Of a DNA stretch of 64,000 nucleotides, positions 10,066 to 22,180 are shown one piece after another. The DNA lies in NCBI GenBank assembly GCA_009829735.1, contig CM020618.1, positions 26,326,894-26,390,893 of the forward strand. The letters run 5' to 3'. The notes beneath the pieces were generated by a model, which did no database searches, was not told the origin of the DNA, and saw only the letters and a program-made list of their open reading frames with translations. A program made the position numbers and the translations under genes. This DNA comes from Pyropia yezoensis (taxonomy: Eukaryota > Rhodophyta > Bangiophyceae > Bangiales > Bangiaceae). Numbering within the stretch: the first letter of the stretch is position 1; the number at the start of each line of letters is the position of its first letter.

Positions 10066-10963
10066 TGGCGAAACATTGCTCCATCTCCGCTGTCGACCGC
10101 CGCCAGATCTCACCAAGGCGCAGCCGGCTTGTCACACCCAGTTAAGAGCCAACGACGTCGCCGCGCCCGCTGTCGCCGCGCCCGCCGTCGCAGTCGTCGC
10201 CGCCGCCTCTGCTGCGAGAGGTGCCGCAGGGGAAGCGACGGCAGGCCTCCGAAGCATGCGCTTGACATCGTTCGCTTCCACTAGTGCTGCTGCTGCTGCT
10301 GTTATCGCCGCTGCCGCTGCTGCTGCGAAGGCTGCTGATGTGCAAGTGGCGGGGGCGGGGGTGACTCGTCGGCCAGGCCGAAGGTCCGACGCTCACCCGG
10401 GGTGGTGGGGCCGCAACTCAATGGGCGGAGCGAGGTGTGGGGAGGGGGTGACGTGCACTCTTGACTGGTCCATCTCGGCGGGCGTGGGGGGGAGGGGCCA
10501 TTGTAAATACTGGCGAGGTGAAAGTTTTGCATTGGTTTATGCAACTGAAAGCGCGTTCTCGAAAATACCCTGGCCTTACGTCTTCGGGTTGAGTTTATGC
10601 AGGCTAGATATTTATCTAGATACTCTATTCCGGGGATGCGCCAAAAGTAGGAGCAAAATGGTCGCCGTCGGCCCCACCCGGTCCGAATTTTATTATGGCG
10701 CGGACAGCGGAGAGCAATGGGTTGGGGCGGTGCAGAGGCCTTTCACGACGCAGATGTTCTGTTCTCGCTCCCTTGAGGCGCGCGCGCCAAATCGCAAATA
10801 TGGCCCTCGAATCGCATCCCAGACTCCCGCCAACCAGGGCCCTGTCGGGGTTTTGGCGGGCATCTAAGCACTGAGATTGACATCCAGATGATTGCTCGGG
10901 CCACGCCCGGACACCGCCTGTCCCCATCGCCGTCACCCACATCCTCAACCCTCTCACCGCACC
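10066..10963. other. Non-coding stretch with a CTG/CCG microsatellite and an AT-richer block
   Basis: A (CTG)n-like tract lies near 10284-10330. From about 10500 to 10720 the DNA is distinctly less GC-rich (for example TAGATATTTATCTAGATA near 10606). This block precedes the transposase-like fragment and may be the 5' part of the same DNA transposon, but I could not find its inverted terminus. Confidence 0.35.
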
Positions 10964-11183
10964 ATGGCGACCAAAACGCCCACTGAGGTGTGCCTGACGC
11001 TCCTAGAGGACGTCAGGCACACCTTCGACACCCTGGCACAGGCGCTGAGGTACATGGCGGCTGAGACCAAGCGGACCTACTCGTCCATGCGGTCGGCGTA
11101 CCACCGCTCGCGTAGCGGATGCGAGAAGCGGCATGGGCAGCACAAGCTGAGCGCCGAGCAGGAGTCTGTGTTGCTCTCCATGG
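10964..11183 (+). pseudogene. DNA-transposase N-terminal fragment, cut by an LTR
   Basis: A frame of about 73 codons opens with MATKTPTEVCLTLLEDV and ends with KLSAEQESVLLSM. The phrase K-L-S-x-E-Q-E-x-x-L resembles the helix-turn-helix start of pogo/Tc1-type transposases (typically K-L-T-P-E-Q-E). It stops abruptly where the 5' LTR of element A begins (TGTAGCAATAT at 11184), so the remainder was displaced by that insertion; I do not find it in the window. Assignment to a transposase family is tentative. Confidence 0.4.
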
Positions 11184-11534
11184 TGTAGCAATATGGATGA
11201 CCGTATTGTGACCGTAGTATAAGGGGACTACTTCTAATCCTTAACTTTCAATTTGGGAGTTCGTATTGGTCACGGTATCTATAAGTTACGTATGACTAGA
11301 GGGACTTGCATCTTGGGGTGGAGGGTAGTTAGTAGTGTCTCCGAGGGTTTATAACGAGGTGGCCGGCGGCGAATCCACCGCCGGCCATGAACCCCTCCCA
11401 TTTGGGCTCCCATCTTGGTCCCGTGGCTTGCGCTCCAAGGACAGCAACCTTGGCCTCCCGGTGACGTTGGTGCCGATCCCCCTTGGTGAGTGTTCCCTGA
11501 GAGTGGACATGTAGCGGATACCTATTGTGCTACA
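11184..11534 (+). repeat. 5' LTR of element A
   Basis: About 351 bp starting TGTAGCAATAT and ending TGCTACA. Boundaries were inferred by analogy with B (TGTGGCAGTATT start; CCACA end just before the primer site), because no second LTR of A is present to confirm them. Confidence 0.55.
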
Positions 11535-14478
11535 TTGGTGGAACAGCAGGGGACGGGTTTCCGTCACCCTTGTGGTGACGCCGTCTTCGGCTTTGGCACA
11601 CGGATAGGGATCCGGTCCTTTTCTTGTACTCGTGGTGCTGCGATCTGGTTGATTGTTTTGAGTGGTTGCGTTTGACTGCGATCTACGACTACTCTCCCCC
11701 AACTACCCCCTCGCTCTCTTATTCGTGGTGACTGTTACGTCGGTTGACTGATTGTGACTATGTCTACCCAAGAGACGGGGAACGTTCAAGATGACGGATC
11801 GGCGTCGACGTCGACCCCGGAGCTGAACCCGGGAACCGGGATCGGTAATCCGATCGACAACATTGAGAAGCCGATGCTCTCCGGTGCCAGATCGACGTTT
11901 GGTACGGCGCGGACGGCCGGGGGCGGCGGACCGCCTCAACTGTCCTCTGCCGACCTCACTCCGCCGCCACCTTCACCAGGGGATTCACTGATGGCATCAT
12001 TGGCTCGCATCGAGGCCCGGTTCACCGGACTCGACGCCCGTCAAGAGCGTACGGAGGACGCAATGGCTGTGCTGATGTCAACACGCCACACGACGGTACC
12101 CCGTCGTGTTCCTCCCACACCGGTACGGTTCGAACCGGCCGGACTACTTTCGGAGTCCACCAGAGTCAACCCCGGTGTTGCTACTCCTGAACACCCCCCG
12201 GACACGGCGGGTTATGGATCCGACTCGTCAGCCGGGTTGGAACGTTGCCATACGGAGCGCTACGCTCGGAGCACCCAGAGCGGGCTCCGCGGACATGGTC
12301 CGGCGGATACTTACGCCGGAACCGAGTCGGCGATGGGGGGAGACGGTACCGTATCGCAGTACCCCATCGACGACGGAAGCCAAGCAACTCGGGTACCCGA
12401 GGCGCCGACGCCGGAAGTTCCAGCGTCACTGGTGCAAACGATGACTGCGCAGATTACTGCGACCTTACTGAAGCGGATGGAGTCCCATGAGTTTACTCAT
12501 CAACTGGCCAAGCGACTGGATATCCAGGACGCAGACACGGAGATTGTCAACGAAGTCTTCAGGTCGGTACTGACTCCTGAACGTTATCGTGTGGAAGACC
12601 GATCCACTACCGTGTCGGAAGCGATGCGTACTACCTCGCACCGAGCGATCCGCTCTATGCAAACCCTTATGAAGGGAGTCCCTATGTTCGGGGGCCCGAA
12701 CGGACGCCCGTTGTCAGTCCTTGGCTTCCTGACTAGCTTCAAGGCAGTCGCAGACAAGGCACTCGTTAACGAGGGGCTGGCTCTGGAGATCCTCCCGTTC
12801 TTTGTTGACGAACGGGTACAAGGTATCCTCCGCCAGGCATCCCCGACGCCGGGAATGAGGGTCGCAGCCACCCCCATGGATTACCGTGGGATACTGAAGG
12901 AGCTTCTTAGCAGCTACCTTAGTAAGGACAAGTGCGAAGACCACTCTCGGGCCCTCCGCACCGCCACCGCCCAGTCCTGGGAGGATGAGGAGATGTTCGG
13001 ACGCCGGATCCAAGAGCTCTTCCACGAGCTGGGGAAGCTTCTCGGCGAAGGGGAGCTCCGGGCCATCTTGTTCGCAGGAGTACCCAACTATGTGCGGATA
13101 TCCGCACGGGGAGCCAACACGGCTCGAACGAACTTCAGTCGACTGATGCATATGTGCAAGTCCCTGGGGGAAGCCTTCCGGGTGTTACACCCGGAATGTG
13201 CATTGGCCCCGAAGCCCAAGGGTGAGGGAGGCAAACCCAGTCTTACCCCGGTACCGAGGCAAGAGAAGGTGGAACGTAAGGCCGCACCAGTACTGGTGGC
13301 GACCGAGTATGCCCCCACGGGTGAGGATAAACCACTAGTCGACCAACAGGGCCACCTGTTGCTACCGGCGACGCCAGTGATTGATGAGCAAGGTACGGTG
13401 GCGTAGATCGCCCCGGCTGGGACCCAGTTACAGGTCAACAAAGGAGCGGGTCGGCGCGTCCCGTATGTACGGAGTACGGGGTATGCCCCAGTTACGGGTA
13501 ACCCGCACTAACCCCTGCCGACATGGGCAGTGCGTACGGAGGCACATCCGCACATCGCTGGTAGAACCAACCGGCTGGGGGAGTCCATGTTCCGGTTGGC
13601 ACCGGAGCCCAAGGCCTTCCAAGGGGAAGGCACTCGGGCGCCCGAGGCAGGCAACCAGACCTATGGAGCCAACCCGACGCGGACGCCGGGGACGGCCGGC
13701 ACGTCCGGGTGTATGTTGTGCGGAGACTGCCAACACTGGGTGTCCTCATGCCCGCTCATCCCGGAGGAGTCTCGACGGGCAGCGGCGCAACGCAAGGCCT
13801 CCATTGGGGGGTATCCCGCCAGAGCACGAGCACCGGGTAGGCAGCAAGCTCCAGGAGGAGTACTGGCAGTCGAGAAGGCACCTCCCCTCCCAGATATCCC
13901 GGAAGATAGTACCCGCCCGAGCACGGGAAACGAGTAAGAGGAAGGACGACACGGGGTCGCTGGGGTAGCCCTAGCAAGCCACCCCGGACTGCCACGGGGA
14001 AAGCCCCACGGAGAGCGCGGTTGAGCCGACGCCGCATCAACCCCCGGGTACTTCTTCCGGCCCCGACGACATGGCGTCAGGGGATTGATGACCAACCCCC
14101 AAGTTTGGGAGGAATGGACGGGAAGCCCCGTCACGTTGAACCAGACAAGGGCCCTTTTCAGGATGCCCGAGCTACACCGGATATCGGTGTAGGCCACGTA
14201 CTGTTCACCTTGGAGAGCTTCAAGGTATCAGCCACACTGCGGGTTGACCCATAGTCGACCCGATCGTATTACCCTGTACTGGATACAGGGGCTGGACCGA
14301 ACCTGATCCGGAAGGATACCCTCCCGGACAAGTGGCTCCGGCGAGTCAGAGTTGCTCGGGGACCCACGATCAAGGATGCGAATGGTCGTCTCATTCGTAC
14401 GACCGCAGCAATGTCGCTGCAGGTCACCATCGGGGAGCTCACCACGGAAGTCGACTTCCTGGTGTGTGAGACTCTGTC
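11184..14478 (+). mobile_element. Ty3/gypsy LTR retrotransposon A, 5' part only
   Basis: A fossil 5' portion. The LTR (11184-11534) is followed by a probable primer-binding site (TGGTGGAACAGCAGGGG), a gag region (11754-13406), a CX2CX4HX4C zinc-knuckle region (about 13700-13760) and an aspartic-protease region with LDTGAGPNLIRK (about 14275-14310). The element ends where the 5' LTR of element B begins, and no reverse transcriptase or 3' LTR belonging to A is seen. It looks broken, with a few breaks besides the truncation. Its LTR start and primer site resemble those of B, so the two are relatives. Confidence 0.8.
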
Positions 14479-14947
14479 TGTGGCAGTATTGACCCCCAGG
14501 TAGGGGGCAACACGTGCCATGCAAGGGGCGGCAGGCCACTAGCCTGACCCGTTCCTCCCCCTGCATTTGGGTCCATATTCCCGAAGTTTAGGATAGTTAG
14601 CTTAGTAGTAAATCCAACTTGGATTGGAGGGTTTTCTGCATTTATCGTCTTGAATATTCGAGTGGCCCGGTGGGCAGGTGCTGCGGTGCGAGATTCTGAG
14701 TCGCGAAATTCTGAGGGGACCCTGGGGGGATCAGGGGAGGGACAGCGGGGCTTGGCCTTGCTTCCCCGTCCAGATCAAGAAACTGTTGGACTACGCACCA
14801 TCTCCTTGTTTGTCAGTGGGGGGATTGCCCCACAACAGGGATAGAGTGTGTGCGACTTGCACTTCTTCCAGTTACCCCCGACACGTGAGGCAGCCCTTGT
14901 GTACCGCCCCAACTTGGATGTCGCGTGTGCGAGAGGTTTTTGCCACA
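14479..14947 (+). repeat. 5' LTR of element B
   Basis: 469 bp beginning TGTGGCAGTATT and ending TTTGCCACA; matches the copy at 27039-27503. The primer-binding site TGGTGGAGCAGCAGGGG follows two bases later, nearly the same as in element A. Confidence 0.9.
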
Positions 14948-15271
14948 TTTGGTGGAGCAGCAGGGGACAGAGGTAAACTTTACCTCCGGGTGCACCCGTG
15001 TGTAGGGGGCCCTCTGTCTCAGAGGAACGGTGGACTTGTACCGTGTCATACGGATCGTTAGCCAACATGACCGGCTCGGACCCCCCGTCGTCCGGGAAGT
15101 ACACGGGTGACGCACGTACTTCAGTGCCTTCGAATACTGGTGAGATACAGGTAGGTGTACCAGGGGTCGCAGAGGGACTAGGGGTCCCTCAAGCCAGCAG
15201 GACGTGAAGTACGGGCGGGCAACAGGCCACCCCGACTCAGTCGGGGAATTCATTCGGGTGACACTTCTGAT

Positions 15272-17014
15272 GTGGGTGGGCCGAAGTCTGGCCACCGAAA
15301 GGTATACTCAACGGGAACGTCCCAAGGTGAGAGGACTGTCCCCGCGGGTCCCACTCGGGTTGGAACCAACTTTGGCTCGGAGCCGTCGCCAACTAGGCTT
15401 TTGGAGGACGAAGGACCTCCGTCGGTCAGTGATGGGCTCGCGCCCATGCCCCCGGTTGAGACCCCTGAGGATCGTGGTTACCCCTCAGGTGGACTCCCGG
15501 AGGCGGACCGAGACTCAACTGGAGTCGACAATCCACTCCTCGCGGAAACTGTCCGTCGGGAGGCGACCAATGTGTTGCGGCAGACTTTGCCGGACCTGGT
15601 AGTCACGATGACGAATACTATTCTGAATCAGATTGTGGCGAGTTTGCCAGATGGCCTTAATGTCCAGACCGGATTTGGGCTTTCGAGCCCGCAGGCGCAG
15701 GGGGGATCCCTCCCCACGCCTGTCTCCGGTCGCCCCGAACCGGGGGCGACCCCTGTGACTCCCAACGAGGGAGCCGCACTACTCTCGGTCGGGAGTACAC
15801 CCTTCACGGGGGAGTTCCCCTCGGAAACGCCGGCGGCTACACCAAGCTCGCCGCGGCAGACGACAGGCACTGCGGGTCAACTCACCCCATTGCCACAGCG
15901 GCTTTTCCCTCAACGTGAGGTGCCTCCCAAGATCCAGGTAGCCAACCCGGTCTACCAGAGGACCTTTGACTGTGAGACGTACGCCCTCCACAACAAATCG
16001 GTGGCGTACGGTCCTACTCAGCCCCGAGCCATGGGCCGTGCCGAGAAGAATGCACTTCAATCTTTTGGGCACAAAGCGGAGTGGGATGGAACTCCCCCCC
16101 TCCGTATCTTTGAGCTTCTACGTCGTTTCACAAAAGCCTGTGACGACAATGCCATAAGTGAAGGCATGGCTTTCTATATGCTACAGGAGTTTACGAAGGG
16201 CGCCCTCCGGACAGAACTTATGTCCGTCATGCCCAGTTCCTCAAGTGGAGGCGCTGGTGCGGTGACGTTCTATTTGGAGCTCGTCAACTGGTTGTTGAGA
16301 GCCATGGTGGATGAAGCAGCGCCGGTTTCTCAAGTTGAGAAGTTTGCGCAAGCTCACCAGGAGGAGACTGAGGACGAGTTGTCCTTTGTGGAGCGGGTTC
16401 GTAAGCTCAACAATCTTTGTGGGTTTCTCCATCCACAAGCTGTAGTGAAGAGTCGGTTTGTGGAGGGACTCCATTGGTCAGTCCGGAAGGAGGCTCGGGA
16501 GCATAACACCGCCCGGGCGACACTGGCCGATTTGACTAGGTTCGCCTACCGCAGAGGTGAGGCCTACCGCAAGTTGGGGGAGGAACAACGCCGGGAGCGT
16601 CAGGCCGAGTTGGCCAAGGAACGCGAGGAGGCGCGCCAGGCCAGAGAGTTGCGAGAGGCACGCCGAATCCGAAAGGAGAGGGTAGTAGCTGCCATGAGAA
16701 CTTCCCAGGATACCTTGTCGGCTTCCCCAGTCGGGAAGACCCCTCCGGGATCTGACAATCGGTGTTGGAACTGCAACTCCGATGGACACTGGGCATATGA
16801 TTGCCCCATGTTGAGTAAACGCATTCAACAACTTGTTAAGAATGCGAGCAAGAAGTCAGCTACGAACGAAGTACGTTCGCGCCGCGAGGGTGGGCCTAGA
16901 CCGGTAGTGGCGGTCGTGACACCCTCGGCGGAGGGGGCGGACTCGTCGTCCTCGGACTCGTCGTCTTCCCCTTCGCCCTCAGACTCAGACGCCAAGTCGG
17001 CGGGAAACGAATGA
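15272..17014 (+). CDS. Element B gag region
   Basis: Fossil gag, about 580 codons. It has a Pro/Thr-rich N-terminal part, a capsid-like helical part (around ELLRRFTKACDDNAISEGMA), a long charged helix rich in Arg/Glu/Ala, and a CX2CX4HX4C zinc knuckle (CWNCNSDGHWAYDC) near residue 498, followed by a Ser/Asp-rich tail. Its end overlaps the pol start by the four bases ATGA at 17011-17014. Confidence 0.8.
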   Translation: MGGPKSGHRKVYSTGTSQGERTVPAGPTRVGTNFGSEPSPTRLLEDEGPPSVSDGLAPMPPVETPEDRGYPSGGLPEADRDSTGVDNPLLAETVRREATNVLRQTLPDLVVTMTNTILNQIVASLPDGLNVQTGFGLSSPQAQGGSLPTPVSGRPEPGATPVTPNEGAALLSVGSTPFTGEFPSETPAATPSSPRQTTGTAGQLTPLPQRLFPQREVPPKIQVANPVYQRTFDCETYALHNKSVAYGPTQPRAMGRAEKNALQSFGHKAEWDGTPPLRIFELLRRFTKACDDNAISEGMAFYMLQEFTKGALRTELMSVMPSSSSGGAGAVTFYLELVNWLLRAMVDEAAPVSQVEKFAQAHQEETEDELSFVERVRKLNNLCGFLHPQAVVKSRFVEGLHWSVRKEAREHNTARATLADLTRFAYRRGEAYRKLGEEQRRERQAELAKEREEARQARELREARRIRKERVVAAMRTSQDTLSASPVGKTPPGSDNRCWNCNSDGHWAYDCPMLSKRIQQLVKNASKKSATNEVRSRREGGPRPVVAVVTPSAEGADSSSSDSSSSPSPSDSDAKSAGNE

Positions 17015-19128
17015 CCGTTGGAGCTGGCCGTCCTAAGCTCACAACGGCAGCCTCGGCCAAGTGGGTCAAGAGGACGAACCAACCCTGCCGGATACTGCGC
17101 CGACCTAAGGGAGTCCGCCCACCTCGGGTAGGACTCCCCAAGAACGTAAACCCACGTCGGGTCATCGCGGTGCTGACGGGAGAGATCCTCCAGGTGGCTG
17201 GACGGGTGCAACTAGCCCCCGGCCGTGCCTGTTGTGCCCGTATCGTACTTGATACCAGGTCAGGAGCCTCCTTGATACGCAAGTCGCTATTACCAAAGGA
17301 GATGACGCTCCAACTCTGGAGGTCTAAAGCTGACCATATGATTGACATCAGTGGTGGGGTACTTCCCATTGATGGTGCCGTGACCGTACCAACTAGGCTG
17401 GGAACCCATGAGGTCGACGTGACCTATGGAGTAGTCGAGAATATATCGGTACCACTGCTTCTGGGTACCCCTTATGTTGTTACACAAGTGCCTTTGATTT
17501 GTGGCCCTGAGTATTGGGTCAAGTTGATGAATGGGGAGACCATCCCCATCCTTGGTAAGGAAAAGTCTGTGGCTCCCGTGACAGTCTTACAGTCGAAGCC
17601 TGTTTGCTCCATGAGAGAACGGTTTACTGCTACCCTGCGTTTAGCCCGTAAAGTCACGTTGCCCCCCAACTCGGTGGCGCACGTTGACGTTGTAACTGAT
17701 TATACGGGGAACGGGTTGGTGCACCCTTACCCCCGTCTTGCTCGCAAGCACCAACTGCATGTTGCCCTTGGCACGATGGACTCCAAAGCCGGAGTCCCGT
17801 GGAGGATCCAGGTGATGAACCTGAGCTCGTCGCCCCAGTACTTCAAGTCGGGAGCCAAGTTCGGCTATATCGACCAACATGAGGGACCAGTAGTAGCGGT
17901 CACCCTCAACGCGGGCGCAAGTAGCGACCCGAAGTCCGGAAAGGAGAAGCAACAAGCTAAGTCGGCCGCCTCTCCTCGGCCCCATGTGAACATGGAGAAT
18001 GTTCCCCCCATGTTGAGGGTTCAAGATGAGCGCCTATTGGACCAATATCACAAGTTGTGGGATGGTCAATTGGGACTCATGAGAGCCACCCAACACCGGA
18101 TCGAGTTGAAACCCGGTGCACCCCCTATACGCCAACAACTGTACAGGGGAGGGCCACGTTCAAGGGCCCTCGTCAAGGAGCAAGTCCCTCGCATGGAGGC
18201 CCTCGATGTGATCGAGGCCAACAACGCCGAGTGGGCGAGTCAGGTGGTTATTGTCCCCAAAGTTGATGGGACCCCATGGTTCTGTATCGACTACCGTAAG
18301 CTCAACGAGAGCACGGTGAAGGACAGTTATCCCCTACCTAGGATGGACGACTGTCTGGACTCTCTCGGGGAGGCAAACGTGTTCTCTACCCTAGATTGTA
18401 ACGCGGGGTATTGGCAAATTCCCATTGCCCCGGAAGACAGGCATAAAACTACCTTTACCTGTCACTGTGGTACCTACCAAAGCAAACGACTACCGTTTGG
18501 ACTGTGCAACGCGCCGGCAACTTTCCAGCGCGCTATGGACATGATTCTGGCCGGAGTACGGTGGCAGATCTGTCTCGTGTACCTAGGCGATATCATTGTG
18601 CTCTCCCGAAGTCCGGAGGAGCACATTGGCCATCTTGGCCAGGTGTTCAAGCTACTTGCTGACGCCGGTGTGTCACTGAAGGCGAGTAAGTGCCACCTCT
18701 TCGCTCAGGAGGTGGAATACTTGGGACATGTTGTCCGTCCGGGGCGCCTCAGTGTCAACGAGAAGAACTTGAGGGCCATCCGTAGGGCTCAGTACCCCCG
18801 GACCCGGACCCAGATGAGGAGATTCCTCGGGATGTCTAACGTGTATCGATGTTTCACCAAGGGCTTCGCCAAGGTGGCGAAGCTGCTGAATGAGCTAGTG
18901 AGCTCGACGCTACCGAAGAACCTGCCTCCCCCAAGTCGGGTGGAGCAGGAGTCCTTTGAGACTCTTCGGGACCTTCTTCTGAAGCCCCCTATCTTGGCTA
19001 TTCCCAGGATAGGAGGCCACTACATCCTGGACGTGGATGCTAGCTACGACCAACTTGGTTGTGTGTTGCCTCAGCAGCAGCGGGACAAGGAGTACTTGCC
19101 CGTGGGACGCTCCAGTAAGGGGCTGAAC
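17011..19128 (+). CDS. Element B pol, first part (protease, reverse transcriptase)
   Basis: Fossil pol. The aspartic-protease region (around LDTRSGASLIRKSLLP) is followed by a Ty3/gypsy reverse transcriptase with VIVPKVDGTPWFCIDYRKLN, the palm region around 18580-18600, YLGHVV and the thumb/connection region, continuing to the hAT-like insertion at 19129. The start ATG overlaps the gag end, an arrangement known from some fungal gypsy elements that use stop-restart translation. Confidence 0.85.
19121..19128 (+). repeat. Target-site duplication, left (GGCTGAAC)
   Basis: Eight bases identical to 22776-22783, directly flanking the hAT-like element. The duplicated bases are part of the conserved pol sequence of element B on both sides, which confirms the insertion point. 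Confidence 0.75.
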
Positions 19129-19147
19129 CAGGCCCTACCATGAGTAT
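19129..19147 (+). repeat. hAT-like left terminal inverted repeat
   Basis: CAGGCCCTACCATGAGTAT, matching the reverse complement of the right end with one mismatch. Confidence 0.75.
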
Positions 19148-19499
19148 CATTTTTAGAACCGAGTATGGGTATTGCCTCAAGTTAATTGCACGAGTACCAG
19201 TACCTGAATTTTGGTCTGGCGATTACGAGTATGTGCCATTGCGAAATCGGCTCGAGTAGCGATATTTCATCTACTCGAAACTTCGAGTATTTTGAGGTTT
19301 GGAACGGCCTCGAAAGGAACGGTTGTGCTCTTATGTCGGTTGCCACCAGTCAGTAGAGCAGGGCCCACGGCCGTCACTGAGTCTCGTGTGAGCGCCGGCT
19401 GAAAGCCGCACGGCGTGCTGCGGTGGCATCTGAAGGCGTGCTGCGCTGCCGCCCGAGCCACCGAGGACTAACAGAGACGCAAGCACGACGCCGCATGTA

Positions 19500-20500
19500 G
19501 CCATTGACAGTGTGTTTATTCGTTTGGGTTGCAGCCAAGATAAACAAACAATAAAATACAAGGAAAGCACCCCGCGCATGTCGAGCATGGGCGGGGCCGA
19601 GTAGCCCACGAAAGGCGACAAGATGTGCGTCAGCGGTACGGGCGCAGGGAGGATGGTGGGAGGCGCGAAAGACGACGGACGTGCCGGCCCGGCGGGAGGG
19701 AGAACAGAGGAGCGGCGGGGTCGTACATAAAGGGCTCGGCGCGCAGCAGCCTCCGCCCCGCGGCTCGGCTCGCAGCCGCCGCCGCCCGACACAGCCCGCC
19801 TCTCCTCGGCAGCCCTCTCCTGTCGGTTGGGCAGTCGCGTCAGTCGGCGCCTCTCCCGCTCATGAGGAGTACCTCGCTCGCCGCAACGACCCAGTCAATC
19901 GATTGGAGTTACCCAGTGAAGAGACGACAAACAACGAAGCAGACTTCCGCGGGCGGGCTCCTTCGCTGAAAGGCAACCACTCTCGAGGTCGTCCGGCGCG
20001 AAAGTCTAGCACTCCGCGTCCCCTTTACACCTACCTTTCAGCAAGCACCTTCCCCCTCTGCCCCCCCACCCCAAGATGGCATCTACCCCCCCCCACCCCC
20101 ATGTTCTCATTAACCAGGTCCTGCCATCCTGCGCCCGCTTCTGCAGTAGTGTCGCTGCCATCAGCTCTGCCGCCGCAGCTAAAGCCACTGGCTGTGGCAG
20201 CGCCGGTGGGCTTGCGGGGTCGGTGGCGCCGGCGGGATGCATTGCAGGTACAGCGTCTGCGTGCACGCCAGGCGGGTGCCATTGCCGCTCACAAGACGAA
20301 CGAGGCAGGCGTCCTGGTGTGCCCGCTACGTGTGCGGGTGCCCGCAAGGTCTCGTTTGCGCGCCTGTTGGGGCGGCGGGCGCATCCCTTCCGCCCCCTTC
20401 CCCTCCCCCCCACTCCAATCCCCGATTACCTCCCCATCCTCCCCCCCCACCTCCCTGGGGCTGCGTCAGCTGCCGCCGCCGCCGCCGCCGCCACGTCGTC
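19500..20500. other. Interior of hAT-like element, unassigned
   Basis: Lies between the left subterminal motifs and the sulfurase fragment. A short AT-rich patch with AATAAA near 19550 could be a terminator-type signal on the plus strand. Frames exist on both strands, but none matches a family I know; the block may be a second captured fragment. Confidence 0.3.
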
Positions 20501-20849
20501 GGCGGGGGTGGTGGACCACTCGCCATAGGGGAGGCGTCGCCGCCGCTGCCGCCGCCGCCGCTGCCTCGCCGCAGCGGTGCCCGCGAGCGTACCCCCCCCA
20601 CACGTCCGTGGCGGTCAGGCTCAGCACGTCTGCGCACGCCCCCCAATGGCAAGCGCAACCCCCTCACTCGGACTCCTCGACCGGCCTCACGAGCGACCGC
20701 GGCGGCACGCGGGCCGCGGTGAGCATCACATTGGCCCGCCACGCTGCGTCGTCAACGGGTGGCGCCGCGGCCGCCCCCACCGCCCGACGTATCGCCGCCG
20801 ACGACTGTGCAATGGTCATGAGCAGGGGCGCGCGGTTGGCGGACTACAG

Positions 20850-22180
20850 GTTGATCGGCGGGCGGTCCCGGTCGACGGCCACCCGCAGAGCGGGCCAGCG
20901 CGGCTCGAGTGGCGGCCGCCGCGGCGGCGGCGCGGGCGCAAATGGCCGCCATGCCGCCGACGGAGGCGAGGAGGTCCTGGCCAGCCGGCAGCGCGGCGAC
21001 GCCCAGGCATTGGGGGGTGCCCTTCTCGAGGCCCGCGGGGGGGGGGGAGCGCCACGGGGCGGCCGGCGCGCGCAGTCGGGGGCGCCACCGCAACGGTACC
21101 GCCGCCCCAGTGCAGCGCCGACGGTGGGGGGGCGGCGGCAGCGGCGCCGTTTGTGACCCCCTCTGCCGCCGGCGGGCGCGGAAGGTTGAAGAGCGCCCGC
21201 ACCGCGGGGGAGTGGCGCGCAAGCAGCAGCGCGCCGAGGCCGTTGTGGTCGGCAAAGAGCTTAAAAACGAGACGGCCACCGCGTCGGCGGCGGGGGTGCC
21301 CGACAGGTCCACCGGCCGCGTCGCGGCCGCCCTGGCCGCGTCCGACAGCGTCAGCACGAGGCGCGCCGAGGAAGGGGGGGGGGTCCCACGGCCCCCACCG
21401 CCGCCGCGACTGCACCCGCCTGCGCCACTACCCCTGTCCCCACCACGGCCGTTTCGCGGCAGCACCCCGCCGGCGCGCTTGGCACCCGCACACGGCGCCT
21501 GGACGGGAAATACGGTGCTGGCGAGGTTGCACTCCGCAGGCAGGACGACGAGCATAAACGGATGCAACCCCTTTCCTCCCTCCACAGCAGTTCCACCTCC
21601 TCCCCCCACCCCGCTCCCCCCCGCATCCCCCTACCTGACCACCTTACAACGCGCGGTGGCCATCCCCCCCCCTTCCACCGTCACCACACGCCCCCCATCC
21701 CGCACCGCATACCCCGCCACCCCCGCCGCCGAGTAGTGGTACCACCGGTGGACCACCGCCCCGTCATCGGGCGTGCACTGTAGGCGCTCGGCGGCCAGCT
21801 TGAGCGCCGCCGTCGCGCCCGCCGTCCACACCACCAAATGGGTGGCCGGGGTGACGCCAAAAGAGACCAGCACTCGCCGCCGCACCGCCTCGACGGATGA
21901 GAGCGCCGACGGGGGGGCCCGCACCGGGCCGAAGACCCGGCGTGGAAGGTTGCCGCCACCGCCGCAGCCGCCGCCGCTGCCGCCGCTGCCGCCGCTGCCG
22001 CCGTCGCCCCCGACGCCGCTGTCATTATCACCGTCGCTGTCGCTGTCGCCGCCGTCGGCGAGCGGGGGGGCCACCGCCGAGGGGGGGTTGGCGGTGACGC
22101 CCGCCACTAGCGCCGCCGCCACCGCCCGCACGTGGGCGTCTGCGTAGGGCGCCGCTGCGGCGGCGTCGAGGTTGGTCCAC
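20850..22180 (-). pseudogene. Captured molybdenum cofactor sulfurase fragment (MOCOS/ABA3-like)
   Basis: Reading leftward, blocks follow the order of the aminotransferase-V-like domain of MoCo sulfurase: TNLDAAAAAPYADAHVRAV (cofactor-domain start), RVLVSFGVTPATHLVVWTAG then ATAALKLAAE, VVLPAECNLASTVFP, AVAVSF with KLFADHNGLGALLLARHSP (region of the pyridoxal-phosphate lysine), LHWGGGTVAV, and LEKGTPQCLGVAALPAGQDL followed by LASVGGMAAI. The reading frame changes at least once between AVAVSF and KLFADHNGLG, consistent with a lost base, and again after GGGTVAV, so it is decayed. A gap with a possible GT donor (after 21636) and acceptor before the VVLPAECN block suggests a retained intron, which argues for DNA-level capture rather than retroposition. 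The C-terminal MOSC part is not recognised. Confidence 0.7.

Noticed and set aside
14474-14478. CTGTC before the B 5' LTR matches CTGTC before R1 copy 2 (37567-37571)
   Set aside because: A true target duplication should follow the 3' LTR of B, where GAAAG is found instead; a five-base match is expected by chance.
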